Positions 33,388 through 42,092 are shown, numbered from the stretch's first letter. The stretch is DNA of 64,000 nucleotides from Eutrophobius brisbanensis (GCA_038131795.1 JAYPQE010000003.1:2294001-2358000), one strand, 5' to 3'. Program-made: numbers and translations. Notes: generated by a model from the sequence alone, not told the origin.

Positions 33388-34038
33388 TTAATCAGCGGCG
33401 AAGCAGTAGAACAGGCCGTCACCACCGGAACTTTGCAATCGTTCCTGGCTGCAGCCACGGGAAGGATGGACGGAATTCCAGGATGTGTTACCGCCACCGT
33501 TTCGATCATGATGACCCACCATGGCCCGGCCTTCATCATTACTGGTCCAGTTTCCACAGGTACGGTCTTCACCTGCCGGAAATGCCCTACCATGTGAATT
33601 TGAACCGGTGAGGATGTCATGCCGATTGGGACTATCCCCCCGACCATTGATAACGTTGCCGTTCTCATCAATGGCGGAGCCCTTGAAGATATAGTTGCGA
33701 TCGCGTTCGTTGTCACCATGCAGATCTGCAACGTTGGGTGCGATCCTGGTTCCATCTGCATTGTGCCAGGGACCGGAACCAATACGATCACGGGCATTAA
33801 CGGCACCTGCACCCTGGGTGCTGAGATAAGCGCGCCAGGTATGGCCACCTGCACCCGCGGCCTCTGCAAGTTTCTGGCAATGGGCATCGGCCCCGGCCAG
33901 ACCGCCCAGATTGGCACCGTCACCTGCACCTACACTGGTGACAAAAAAGGTCATAGGTTCCTGTTCATCCTGGGCCAGTACCAGCGTACTGGTCATAGAT
34001 AGTAAGATAACTGCAAATGCGGTATACAACTCTTTCAT
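33388..34038 (-). CDS. Exported endostatin/C-type-lectin-like protein
   Basis: Secreted protein of 216 residues when started at MKELYTAF, behind a strong GGGGG ribosome site; an in-frame ATG 14 codons earlier has none. Signal peptide to LVLAQ. The mature part has MTFFVTSVGAGDGANLGGLAGADAHCQKLAEAAG, then TWRAYLS, and TCGNWTS and GLFYCFAAD near the end, with the Cys and Trp pattern of the collagen XV/XVIII endostatin-like (C-type-lectin) fold found in many marine bacterial exoproteins. It probably binds a surface glycan or protein. No enzyme motif is seen. Confidence 0.72.
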   Translation of the reverse strand: MKELYTAFAVILLSMTSTLVLAQDEQEPMTFFVTSVGAGDGANLGGLAGADAHCQKLAEAAGAGGHTWRAYLSTQGAGAVNARDRIGSGPWHNADGTRIAPNVADLHGDNERDRNYIFKGSAIDENGNVINGRGDSPNRHDILTGSNSHGRAFPAGEDRTCGNWTSNDEGRAMVGHHDRNGGGNTSWNSVHPSRGCSQERLQSSGGDGLFYCFAAD

Positions 34039-34193
34039 GTGTTTCCCCCTCAAATCGTTGTTTTTATCAATGACGACCATGTCACAGTAATGCTCTGGTT
34101 ATCAGAATATCACAAAAGAGTTTATGAATAGGAGACTTTCAAGAATAATAGATTATTTCGTGGTTATCATACAGACGCTGACACATTATAAAT

Positions 34194-34343
34194 ATGTATC
34201 GTTTTTTACTATTCATGAAGGGCAAATTGTTGTGTTGTCAGCAATACGTTGGGTTGAGCACCCTCATTTTTCTATGTAGTTCGATTGCCATGTCTGCTCA
34301 GGAGATCACTTCAGTGGAGTGGGAACAATTGCACTCAGGGTGA
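34194..34343 (+). CDS. Possible small exported protein or gene remnant
   Basis: Reading frame of 49 codons, too short to be certain. From its second Met (MKGKLLCC) it has a hydrophobic stretch GLSTLIFLCSSIAMSAQ that looks like a signal peptide with a cleavage site, followed by only 15 mature residues (EITSVEWEQLHSG). It may be the surviving 5' end of a secreted-protein gene. The 453-base gap between the lectin-like gene and deaD otherwise holds only the deaD promoter and leader. Confidence 0.25.
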   Translation: MYRFLLFMKGKLLCCQQYVGLSTLIFLCSSIAMSAQEITSVEWEQLHSG

Positions 34344-34422
34344 AACGTCATATATAAGCATGATCATGGTAAAATTTCTCCAGGGTTTATAAAACTTATC
34401 AACGGAATTCTTTATATTCGTC

Positions 34423-34491
34423 TATAATACGTGCCCGTTCTCGCCAACTTGCCGGGCACAGGCAGGTAACTATTTCAAGGTAACTATTCCA
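34423..34491 (+). promoter_or_regulatory. deaD promoter and structured leader
   Basis: A perfect TATAAT (34423-34428) is followed at once by GTGCCCG (34431-34437) and CGGGCAC (34453-34459), a 7-bp stem at the predicted 5' end of the mRNA, and then a direct repeat of about 14 bases, AGGTAACTATTTCA and AGGTAACTATTCCA, with the second copy ending at the ATG. No good -35 element is seen. The 12 bases TTCGTCTATAAT share an 11-base identity (TCGTCTATAAT) with the promoter of the candidate small RNA at 40806. Confidence 0.55.
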
Positions 34492-36312
34492 ATGACCGAT
34501 AATGATACTCCACTGGATTTTGAATCCATGAATCTGGGCGCGCCACTGATGCAGGCACTACGGGATGTGGGTTATGAATCCCCGTCACCTATACAGGCTG
34601 CAACCATCCCCCTGGTGCTGGCCGGCAAAGACATGGTGGGTCAGGCCCAGACGGGTACTGGCAAGACTGCAGCCTTCGCCTTGCCATTATTATCGCGTAT
34701 TAAACTTGATCGAAAATTTCCACAGGCGCTGGTACTTACCCCGACACGGGAACTGGCCATACAGGTGGCTGAGGCCTTTCAGACTTATGCCAGACATATA
34801 AAGGGATTTCATGTGTTACCCATCTATGGTGGGCAGGATTACGGTATTCAATTACGCGCTCTCAAGCGGGGAGTACACGTAGTGGTGGGGACCCCAGGCA
34901 GGGTTATGGATCACATGCGTCGTGGTACGCTGACGTTAGATTGGCTTACGTGCCTGGTACTGGATGAGGCCGATGAGATGTTGCGCATGGGGTTCATAGA
35001 GGATGTAGAGTGGGTCCTGGAGAACTCACCTGCTAACCGTCAGATCGCATTGTTTTCAGCTACCATGCCTGATCCTGTCCGCAAGATTGCAAAAAGACAT
35101 CTGCATGAACCGGAACATATTTCTATAAAGAATAAAACTGTCACGGTAGATAAAATCAACCAGCGTTACTGGATGGTGAGTAATGCGCATAAACTTGATG
35201 CCCTGACCCGTATCCTGGAGGCGGAAACCACGGATGGTGTCATTATCTTCGTGCGTACCAAGATCACAACGGTGGAATTGGCCGATAAACTTCAGGCGCG
35301 AGGTTATAATGCCTATGCCTTGAGTGGTGATATCCCACAGAAACAGCGCGAGCGTACCATTGATCAATTAAAGTCCGGTAAGCTGGACTTCCTCATTGCC
35401 ACCGACGTGGCGGCCCGCGGCCTGGATGTTGATCGCATCAGTCATGTCATAAATTATGACATCCCCAATGAGACCGATGCCTATATTCACCGCATAGGAC
35501 GTACGGGACGTGCCGGACGGACCGGGGAGGCTATCCTTTTTATTACTCCACGTGAGCAACATCTACTGAGCAGAATTGAACAGGCAACCAGACAGAAGAT
35601 TACCCGGATGGAGTTACCATCTACAGACATGATTAACGATAAACGTGTAGCCCGTTTCAAACAACGCATCACCGATGCACTTGCTGGCGGTGATCTGGAC
35701 CTTTACCAGAAAGTGATTGAGGACTATTGCTTGGAATCCAATGTCCCTGCTGTTGAAGTGGCTGCGGCCCTGGCAAGGGTGTCGCAGGGGCAAGAACCAT
35801 TACTGGTAAAACCCATCCCTGCAGCAAACAAACCTGCCCGAGGTAAGGGCAATGAAAAACATGAAGCGGGCAGGGGTAGACGAGGTAAAGGGGGCCATAA
35901 TACCTCACAAGGCCCAGGACAAAATCGTCCTGCCAGGGCAGGGATGGACACCTACCGCATAGAAGTTGGTAAGGTCCATGATGTTCAACCAGGTAATATT
36001 GTGGGTGCAATTGCCAATGAGGCAGGGCTGGATAGTAAACTCATAGGACGTATCGAAATTCAGGACAACTATAGTCTGGTTGATCTGCCAGAAGGAATGC
36101 CAAAAGAGATTTATAAAGACCTGAAAAATACCTGGGTCGCTGGCCGTAAGCTTAACATTACACGTGTGAATGAAGGTGGTAAAAGATCAAATAACCGAAA
36201 GGACAGCAAGTCAGGTAAAGTCGAGAAACGCAACACCAGAAAAAAAACAAATGCCAAGGCGAAACGCAAACCGAAAGATAAAGGTAAACCAAAACGGAAA
36301 AAGAAAAGTTAA
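34492..36312 (+). CDS. deaD: DEAD-box RNA helicase DeaD/CsdA
   Basis: Cold-shock-type RNA helicase of 606 residues, acting in ribosome assembly and mRNA turnover. Motifs: Q-motif region YESPSPIQAATIP, Walker A AQTGTGKT, LTPTRELAIQV, DEAD in VLDEADEML, SAT in LFSATMP, and HRIGRTGRAGRTG. After the helicase core comes the DbpA-type RNA-binding domain (YRIEVGKVHDVQPGNIVGAI to LNITRV), and a lysine-rich tail (residues about 555-606). Length and order fit CsdA. The leader has a hairpin and repeated bases that could matter for its regulation. Confidence 0.95.
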   Translation: MTDNDTPLDFESMNLGAPLMQALRDVGYESPSPIQAATIPLVLAGKDMVGQAQTGTGKTAAFALPLLSRIKLDRKFPQALVLTPTRELAIQVAEAFQTYARHIKGFHVLPIYGGQDYGIQLRALKRGVHVVVGTPGRVMDHMRRGTLTLDWLTCLVLDEADEMLRMGFIEDVEWVLENSPANRQIALFSATMPDPVRKIAKRHLHEPEHISIKNKTVTVDKINQRYWMVSNAHKLDALTRILEAETTDGVIIFVRTKITTVELADKLQARGYNAYALSGDIPQKQRERTIDQLKSGKLDFLIATDVAARGLDVDRISHVINYDIPNETDAYIHRIGRTGRAGRTGEAILFITPREQHLLSRIEQATRQKITRMELPSTDMINDKRVARFKQRITDALAGGDLDLYQKVIEDYCLESNVPAVEVAAALARVSQGQEPLLVKPIPAANKPARGKGNEKHEAGRGRRGKGGHNTSQGPGQNRPARAGMDTYRIEVGKVHDVQPGNIVGAIANEAGLDSKLIGRIEIQDNYSLVDLPEGMPKEIYKDLKNTWVAGRKLNITRVNEGGKRSNNRKDSKSGKVEKRNTRKKTNAKAKRKPKDKGKPKRKKKS

Positions 36313-36384
36313 TATTGGAATCAGTGACATTAGTCTATAGATTGCAAGTGACTCAGGATGCTAAATCGTTTTAAAATAATGACT

Positions 36385-37038
36385 ATGAAAAAAATATTAT
36401 TCAAATTAGTAATATCCATTAACGTGTTGGTCCTGGTGGCCTGCACACAAATAGGTGACTTCATGCAAAAAAGCAGTCTGGACGATGGAATGTATGCCGA
36501 GATAACCACCGACCGCGGCAGCATTCTCATAAAGCTGACCATGGAAGAAACCCCCATGACAGTAGCCAATTTTGTGGGTCTGGCGGAAGGATCTATCAGT
36601 AACGATGCGAAAGAGTCAGGCGTTCCTTATTATGATGGGCTCTTGTTCCACCGTGTGATCAGCACGGCAAACGGTGACCCACAGGATTTTATGATCCAGG
36701 GCGGTGACCCTACTGGCACAGGACGCGGTGGGCCCGGTTACCGGTTTGCGGATGAATTTCATCCCGATTTAAAACACGACATGCCAGGTGTACTCTCCAT
36801 GGCAAACGCAGGCCCCGGCACCAATGGCAGTCAGTTCTTTATTACCATAGTCGAAACACCCTGGCTGGATAACAGGCATAGTGTGTTCGGTCATGTGATG
36901 GAAGGGATGGATGTGGTGAATACCAGTATGACCGGTGATGTGATGCAGACAGTAAAGATTATCCGTGTCGGTGATGCGGCTGAGAGTTTTGATGCCGCAA
37001 AGACATTTTTAGAGTTGAGCGGTGTAGCAGTAGAATGA
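36385..37038 (+). CDS. Lipoprotein cyclophilin-type peptidyl-prolyl isomerase
   Basis: Cyclophilin of 217 residues from the ATG at 36385; earlier in-frame ATGs at 36358 and 36379 would only lengthen the signal. The signal ends LVLVAC, a good lipobox (Cys20), so the protein is membrane-attached on the periplasmic side. Cyclophilin core: FHRVI, DFMIQGGDPTGTGRGGPGY, LSMANAGPGTNGSQFFIT, FGHVMEGMDVV. It assists folding of exported proteins. The thioredoxin-fold gene follows 33 bases later, making an envelope-folding pair. Confidence 0.9.
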   Translation: MKKILFKLVISINVLVLVACTQIGDFMQKSSLDDGMYAEITTDRGSILIKLTMEETPMTVANFVGLAEGSISNDAKESGVPYYDGLLFHRVISTANGDPQDFMIQGGDPTGTGRGGPGYRFADEFHPDLKHDMPGVLSMANAGPGTNGSQFFITIVETPWLDNRHSVFGHVMEGMDVVNTSMTGDVMQTVKIIRVGDAAESFDAAKTFLELSGVAVE

Positions 37039-37071
37039 TTTTAAACGCATAGTTTGCAATCTACAAAGCTC

Positions 37072-37623
37072 ATGGCCTGTCCTATATTTTCAAAAAGATT
37101 GATAGCTGCATTGTGGCTTTGCCTGGCATTCACTGCTGCACAAGCTGTCAGCTTTGGTGATCAGGCTCCTGACTGGAAGGGTATGAACCTGGTAGATGGC
37201 AGGTTGGTGACCTTCCCGGACGTCCTCAATGATAAACCCGCTGTGTTGGTGTTCTGGGCCACCTGGTGTCCTTACTGCCAGGCCTTTATGCCTTATGTCA
37301 AACAGATCCAGGCGGATTATGCCGATCACGGGATTCAGATCATTTCCTTTAACGCGTTGGAGCGTGGTGTGGGTAACCCCAGGGCCTATGTGGAGGCACT
37401 GGATTTTCCCCAGGTTGCCATCGCCCGTGCTGACCGGATAGCCGAAGAGTACGATGTCCAGTTTATCCCCGGGTTGATGGTAGTGGATGCAAATGGACTG
37501 GTTGTCTATAGACGCAAGAGTACCGATCTGCCCGCTGGCAGGACCGTGTCAGAACAATGGGCAAGTGAAGTCAGGCAGGTGCTGAATATACTCATTGAAA
37601 ACAATTATGTGGGAACAGATTAA
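37072..37623 (+). CDS. Periplasmic TlpA-like thioredoxin-fold protein
   Basis: Exported protein of 183 residues from the ATG at 37072; a TTG six codons earlier is less likely. Signal peptide ends AAQA. The redoxin fold shows FGDQAPDW at the start, the active site VLVFWATWCPYCQAFMP (Cys-Pro-Tyr-Cys), and the cis-Pro loop in VQFIPGLMVVD. It is a disulfide reductase or resa/TlpA-like protein, perhaps for cytochrome c maturation, which would suit the several cytochromes c encoded nearby. No membrane partner is adjacent. Confidence 0.87.
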   Translation: MACPIFSKRLIAALWLCLAFTAAQAVSFGDQAPDWKGMNLVDGRLVTFPDVLNDKPAVLVFWATWCPYCQAFMPYVKQIQADYADHGIQIISFNALERGVGNPRAYVEALDFPQVAIARADRIAEEYDVQFIPGLMVVDANGLVVYRRKSTDLPAGRTVSEQWASEVRQVLNILIENNYVGTD

Positions 37624-37645
37624 TTAATGTGATGTCGGATCGTAC

Positions 37646-38824
37646 CTACCACTCAACAAGGTATTGAAGCCGGGCACCAAAACCATCAATTTTCGAGCTC
37701 GCAAATTCTGTTGTATTTAATTTGGTGCGACCATAATTGGCTGAGATCCAGAATTGGTCATTCAAATACCAGTTAAGTGAAAACACCCAGGCATCCTGAT
37801 TACCACCCTGGATGGCACCGTCGTTGAGGTTAACGGATTCGTAGCGTATGCCTGTCTGCCAGGTACCGAAGCCACCTTCAAAGACTGGCCTGTCCACCTT
37901 TTGGAGTGAAAAGCCACCATCGCCGTAGTTCCGCATTTCCCCGGTAATGTTCCAGATGCCGGCAAGATAGCAGCCATTTAGATATGAGTGAGATGCAAGC
38001 GGATCAGGAACAGTTGCACGTACCATGGCACATTGGCTTTCCAATGAAACTGCTCCTATGGCACCTGCAAATTCATACCCAAGCAACAATTCTTTATTTG
38101 CAACATCACTGGTATCGACAAAACGTGCCCCCGTTCTGAGCATGGACCTTGCGCTGTAACGAAACAGGTCCTGTGCTGGATGGGCTTTGCGCCAGCTGGC
38201 GTAGCCACCGAGATGCAGCAGGTAACCTTCCGGGACAGGCAGTGAATATGTCACACGGGTTGAGTAAATAGTGCCGGCTTTTTCAAAGCTATGTTCATCA
38301 ATGGTATGTCTCATTGCGGCCACAAAAAATGTCCAGTTTTTTGCTTCATGTAAAATACCTATGCCCAGCTGATTTCCCGCTGGGAAACCCTCTACTGTCG
38401 ATACCTCCATAAACTCCCGGTAAGCAGGTGTAATAATTTCGTCTATGGGATCCAGGAAACCAAACTGGAGATAAACCGGTCCCGTGTCATAGGAGAGATA
38501 GGCATCTCTGATGTCCAGTGTGCCTTCCTTGAATTCTGTTTTGACATAATAGTTCAGGTCTCTGAGCAGTGAACCACGCACAGTAATATCTGCCCTGCGA
38601 AAATAGGCATCTTCCAGTCTGATATCTTCATCGGGTGCCTCAATGGATTCGAAGCTGCCAAATATACGACCGCGGGCACGCAGTGTTGGACCTTGCCAGT
38701 CATCGTCATTTACTGTGGTATTTTCACTATCTATCTGGGCGAAGGTTGTCGCAGGCAGTTGCGATATGAATACTGTAAAAACGTATACGAGGATACGATA
38801 TAAATTGGCAGGTTGATCTTGCAA
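37646..38824 (-). CDS. Outer-membrane porin, OprP/OprO (phosphate-selective) family
   Basis: Protein of 392 residues with a signal peptide (to TFAQ) and a beta-barrel pattern. The N-terminal RGRIFGSFESIEAPDEDIRLEDAYFRRADI and LRDLNYYVKTEF, and the C-terminal SANYGRTKL...GFGARLQYLVEW ending in an aromatic residue as outer-membrane barrels do, match the phosphate-selective porin O/P family. Substrate selectivity cannot be read from this. It diverges from the exported amidohydrolase gene over about 140 bases. Confidence 0.82.
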   Translation of the reverse strand: MQDQPANLYRILVYVFTVFISQLPATTFAQIDSENTTVNDDDWQGPTLRARGRIFGSFESIEAPDEDIRLEDAYFRRADITVRGSLLRDLNYYVKTEFKEGTLDIRDAYLSYDTGPVYLQFGFLDPIDEIITPAYREFMEVSTVEGFPAGNQLGIGILHEAKNWTFFVAAMRHTIDEHSFEKAGTIYSTRVTYSLPVPEGYLLHLGGYASWRKAHPAQDLFRYSARSMLRTGARFVDTSDVANKELLLGYEFAGAIGAVSLESQCAMVRATVPDPLASHSYLNGCYLAGIWNITGEMRNYGDGGFSLQKVDRPVFEGGFGTWQTGIRYESVNLNDGAIQGGNQDAWVFSLNWYLNDQFWISANYGRTKLNTTEFASSKIDGFGARLQYLVEW

Positions 38825-38963
38825 TTCAGGGTCTCCTCTGAGGTGGTTGTTTGGCAGTATAACAATTCATCAGGTGTAGTGTCTTTTGATAGTTGAAAAA
38901 CATTTGGAATCAATTGACACTGATTCTTTTCAATTATGAATCTTATCAACATTGGAGAATGTG

Positions 38964-40634
38964 ATGAAAATTCAAATTTTGCACGTACTAACAATATTAA
39001 CTGTGGTTGTATTTTCTGCTGAGCAAATCTCAGAGGCACAACAGCTTGTACCTGATATTGTTTTAAAGAACGGTAAGATTATTACGGTGGATCATGGATT
39101 CACCATTGCAGAGGCCGTTGCAATACGTGGTGAAAAAATTATAGGTGTTGGATCAAATGATGACATTTCAAAACTGGCCGGTTCTGACACGACCATTATC
39201 GATCTAGAAGGACGGTCGGTAGTTCCAGGACTCATAGATAACCATGGGCACATCATGGAAGAGGGCCCCATCTGGCAGCTGGAATTACGACTGGACGGGA
39301 TAGAGACCCGTGGTCAAGCATTAAAAATGATTGGTGATCACGCCAATAAACTGGGGCCGGGGGAATGGGTGTTTACCCTGGGTGGTTTTTCCACCGATCA
39401 ATTTATAGATGATCAAAGCGACTTTACCCGGTACGAACTGGATAGGGTTGCACCAGATAATCCCGTTCTTCTCCAGGTTACCCGTGAACATACCTACTTA
39501 AATAGCCTCGCGATTGAAGCTGGAGGCCTGGAAGATTCAGATGAACCCTGGATTGAACGCGATACCGCTGGCCGGGCAACAGGCGTTATCGAAGCCGATG
39601 GTATTCGAAGCGTTTCCGATCTGCGCCCTGAACCACCAGAGTCGATCTTCGAGGCCAGCAGTATGGCCATGATCGACGATATGAACAGTGTGGGCTTGAC
39701 GACTATCGGTGGACCATGTCCGGCTGATTATATACAGCGGTTTAAACAATGGGGAGATGAAGGCAGACTGAATTTACGTTTCTTCTGTTTTATCCGTACC
39801 CCCATGTCCAATACAACCGGTGAAATTGATGAACTCCTGCCCCTGATTTCCACCTTGAAGCCGTTCCAATGGGGTAACTGGGTGGACCTCACCGCTTATG
39901 GTGAAACCGTCTACCGGTCGTTACACGACAGCATGCTGGCAACTACCACCAATCCATCGCTAGAGGACCTGCAAAAGTGGCGAAGAATTGCCACTGAGAT
40001 TGCCCGGGCCGGGTTACCCTTGCATGTACACGCCACCATTGAAAATACCATCACCGCATTCCTTGACCAGATCGAAATTATAAATCAGAAATACCCCATT
40101 CGTACTCTGCGTTGGGCACTTGCCCACGTGGACCAGGTGACAGCCCCGCACATTGAGCGGATGAAAAACATGGGGATGTATCTTGCCGTACATACCCGGC
40201 CCACTGTGATGGGCGGGATGTTCCACCGCGCCCATGGCGACCGTGCCTATAACATGCCACCGTTATCAATGATCCAGCAAAGTGGAATTGTCTGGGGCCT
40301 GGGAAGCGATGCCTTCGAGGTGAATCAATACCGTCCATTCACAACGTTATGGTGGGCTGTGACTGGTAAGATGGTGGGAGGCAGGACGGTGCTCAGGCAG
40401 ACTATCAGCCGCGAAGATGCCTTGATTGCTCATACCCGCCAGAATGCCTTTCTGGTGTTTCAGGAGAATAATCTCGGGTCCATCCAATCGGGCAAGTTTG
40501 CAGATCTGGTGGTGCTCGACCGCGACTACCTCACCATTCCTGCAGATGAAATCAAGGAGATCCAGCCAGTGATGACCATGGTGGGTGGTCGGATCGTGTT
40601 TGAATCATTTGGGTCAGAGTTGTTTGATAATTGA
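38964..40634 (+). CDS. Exported YtcJ-type amidohydrolase
   Basis: Metal-dependent hydrolase of 556 residues, started at ATG 38964 behind GGAG (38954-38957); a TTG four codons earlier is less likely. A signal peptide runs to about residue 26 (SEAQQ). Motifs: VVPGLIDNHGHIMEEG (first H-x-H), LPLHVHA, RWALAHVDQ, and GLGSDAFEVN with the catalytic Asp. This is the YtcJ branch of the amidohydrolases; most members are cytosolic, but exported forms are known. The C-terminal GSELFDN comes from a copy of the dispersed repeat (GGGTCAGAG at 40612-40620). Confidence 0.87.
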   Translation: MKIQILHVLTILTVVVFSAEQISEAQQLVPDIVLKNGKIITVDHGFTIAEAVAIRGEKIIGVGSNDDISKLAGSDTTIIDLEGRSVVPGLIDNHGHIMEEGPIWQLELRLDGIETRGQALKMIGDHANKLGPGEWVFTLGGFSTDQFIDDQSDFTRYELDRVAPDNPVLLQVTREHTYLNSLAIEAGGLEDSDEPWIERDTAGRATGVIEADGIRSVSDLRPEPPESIFEASSMAMIDDMNSVGLTTIGGPCPADYIQRFKQWGDEGRLNLRFFCFIRTPMSNTTGEIDELLPLISTLKPFQWGNWVDLTAYGETVYRSLHDSMLATTTNPSLEDLQKWRRIATEIARAGLPLHVHATIENTITAFLDQIEIINQKYPIRTLRWALAHVDQVTAPHIERMKNMGMYLAVHTRPTVMGGMFHRAHGDRAYNMPPLSMIQQSGIVWGLGSDAFEVNQYRPFTTLWWAVTGKMVGGRTVLRQTISREDALIAHTRQNAFLVFQENNLGSIQSGKFADLVVLDRDYLTIPADEIKEIQPVMTMVGGRIVFESFGSELFDN

Positions 40635-40745
40635 TAATACATCGAATTATTAGTCACTTACTTCGTTGAAGTTAGATTTCTTTTGACTTGAGCACCCAGT
40701 TTGTTAGCTATTTCAATCCAATTACCCGGAGTCAGAGTGAAAACT
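40612..40745 (+). repeat. Two copies of the dispersed repeat after the amidohydrolase gene
   Basis: GGGTCAGAG at 40612-40620 lies inside the last codons of the amidohydrolase gene; GGAGTCAGAGTGAAAACT stands at 40728-40745. Both have the same orientation. Between them the sequence is AT-rich and holds no gene I can support. Confidence 0.6.
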
Positions 40746-40771
40746 AAATACGGCCTGGCCTCAAGATTTCT

Positions 40772-40799
40772 CTGTGGATGCCAACATGGTCGTCTATAA
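40772..40799 (+). promoter_or_regulatory. Putative promoter of a small RNA
   Basis: Perfect TATAAT at 40794-40799 inside TCGTCTATAAT, the same 11 bases as at the deaD promoter. The -35 region (TGTGGA, 40772-40777, 16 bp upstream) is poor. A structured segment ending in an intrinsic terminator begins about 9 bases downstream. Confidence 0.45.
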
Positions 40800-40805
40800 T
40801 TGATA

Positions 40806-40883
40806 ACAGGGGGATAATCTCCCCCATACCATACCAGCAACCCTGGTACACGCCCCCGCTGGATTTCTAACGGGGGTTTTTAT
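40806..40883 (+). ncRNA. Candidate small RNA with three hairpins and a terminator
   Basis: Over about 78 bases there are three consecutive inverted repeats: GGGGGA/TCCCCC (40809-40825), ACCAG/CTGGT (40833-40847), and CCCCCG/CGGGGG (40853-40876) followed by TTTTTATTG, a standard intrinsic terminator. The G and C runs of the first and third stems are also complementary to each other, so a second, mutually exclusive fold is possible. There is no reading frame of note and no downstream gene on this strand for 1.2 kb, so a free small RNA is more likely than a leader. Family unknown. Confidence 0.5.
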
Positions 40884-40928
40884 TGTTGAATAGAATCAAT
40901 GTCGTTTGATATCTGTAATTATATGGAA

Positions 40929-41654
40929 TCAATTGACACTTGCTTCATTGAAGCATAGTTGTTTGCTATAAATCTTATAGCTGCCGGTCAACAGCAGTAG
41001 ACCCAGGCACATAAGAAAAATACCTCCCCCGGTTTTTTCGGCCATGACCCCAATGCCTATTCCTGTGATGACCATGGCCATGCCACCCATGATCCAGCCG
41101 GTCCAGTAGCGCCAGTGACGGGGTGCCTTGTTTACTTGAATAATGGATTTCGATCGGTATGCCCAAACCAGGCAAACCAGCCAACCGAGTATTGTGCAAC
41201 CTAATAGTGTATTGACTATAAGGACCCACCTTGAATGGCTTATCGCTCGTGTTTGACTGATTCGTGCTGGAATAAAATACAGGCTGGACATTAATAACAT
41301 GAATGGAAAAAAAGCCAGTATCTGACCTGCCAGTTCAAACCTGGTTTGTGCAATGTTTGTTGCCAGTAACAACGAAGCTGTCAATGCAGAAAGGATGATA
41401 ATGATGGATATGACCTTTGCTGAGACGAGTTTTGTATTCACTCTCTTAGCTGGCGTCTTGTCAGGTTCAGGCAGTTTTGTTACAGGAACTGACGGTGGAG
41501 GCATGGGTGTGGCAACCCGTTTCTCTTTTGCTTTAACCGGTAATCGCCAGGCAATAATGAAACCCACCAGTAAGGCAAAAGGAAACAAGGTCATTTTAAA
41601 TATGAAGTCAGAATCAATGAACAGGGAATTAATCCAGTATGGCATTAATACCAC
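40929..41654 (-). CDS. Uncharacterised membrane protein
   Basis: Protein of 241 residues. A first helix near residues 17-38 is followed by a basic, proline-rich cytosolic stretch (residues about 41-70: KEKRVATPMPPPSVPVTKLP), then five more hydrophobic helices ending with LMCLGLLLLTGSYKIY. No family recognised. It is followed by the candidate small RNA on the other strand. A smaller membrane protein may lie upstream in the same direction. Confidence 0.6.
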   Translation of the reverse strand: MVLMPYWINSLFIDSDFIFKMTLFPFALLVGFIIAWRLPVKAKEKRVATPMPPPSVPVTKLPEPDKTPAKRVNTKLVSAKVISIIIILSALTASLLLATNIAQTRFELAGQILAFFPFMLLMSSLYFIPARISQTRAISHSRWVLIVNTLLGCTILGWLVCLVWAYRSKSIIQVNKAPRHWRYWTGWIMGGMAMVITGIGIGVMAEKTGGGIFLMCLGLLLLTGSYKIYSKQLCFNEASVN

Positions 41655-41723
41655 TATAGAGAATATTGAACAGATAAGGTCCAGGATATAAAAAAGTACA
41701 ACACGAATAATGCGCCTTCTGTT

Positions 41724-41948
41724 CTACCAGAATGTTGAAGAAATTAAAAAGTATAAAGAGATGATGCTTATTATTTTTGCAAAAGGTGTCCAATATAAAA
41801 GCACTTGTAATATGTACTGAAATGGTGGCGTTAGATAACCACTCCTGGGCGTGATACTAAGGTGCCAGGCCATAAACAATATAGATGCACCAAGCAGAAT
41901 GACCTGGCAAATCCAATAAAGTGGTTTAGGCGATAGTACCTTTTTCAT
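41724..41948 (-). CDS. Possible small membrane protein
   Basis: Reading frame of 74 codons with two strongly hydrophobic helices (VILLGASILFMAWHL and FAKIISIISLYFLISS) and a positively charged N-terminus (MKKVLSPKP). It is oriented like the 241-residue membrane protein downstream. The ribosome site is poor, and I know no relative. The remainder of the 438-base gap before the SoxC-like gene is AT-rich and contains one arm of the dispersed repeat (ATCAGAGTAAAAAC, about 41973-41986). Confidence 0.4.
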   Translation of the reverse strand: MKKVLSPKPLYWICQVILLGASILFMAWHLSITPRSGYLTPPFQYILQVLLYWTPFAKIISIISLYFLISSTFW

Positions 41949-42092
41949 ACGCGGATAATATAAATTATTGTAATCAGAGTAAAAACAACTGTTTTTGAAT
42001 CAATGATATTAAAACCACTTGTCAGGCAGGCGGTGTTTTGACTAGGATGAGTTTATTCACTAGCGATATATTTCTTACCAGGGGGATAAATC

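Noticed and set aside
36358..36384. Longer N-terminus of the cyclophilin lipoprotein
   Set aside because: The extra residues before MKK would precede a complete lipoprotein signal; no ribosome site supports them.
40658..40840. 60-codon minus-strand frame over the candidate small RNA
   Set aside because: Low-complexity product without a ribosome site; the DNA here is better explained by the hairpins.
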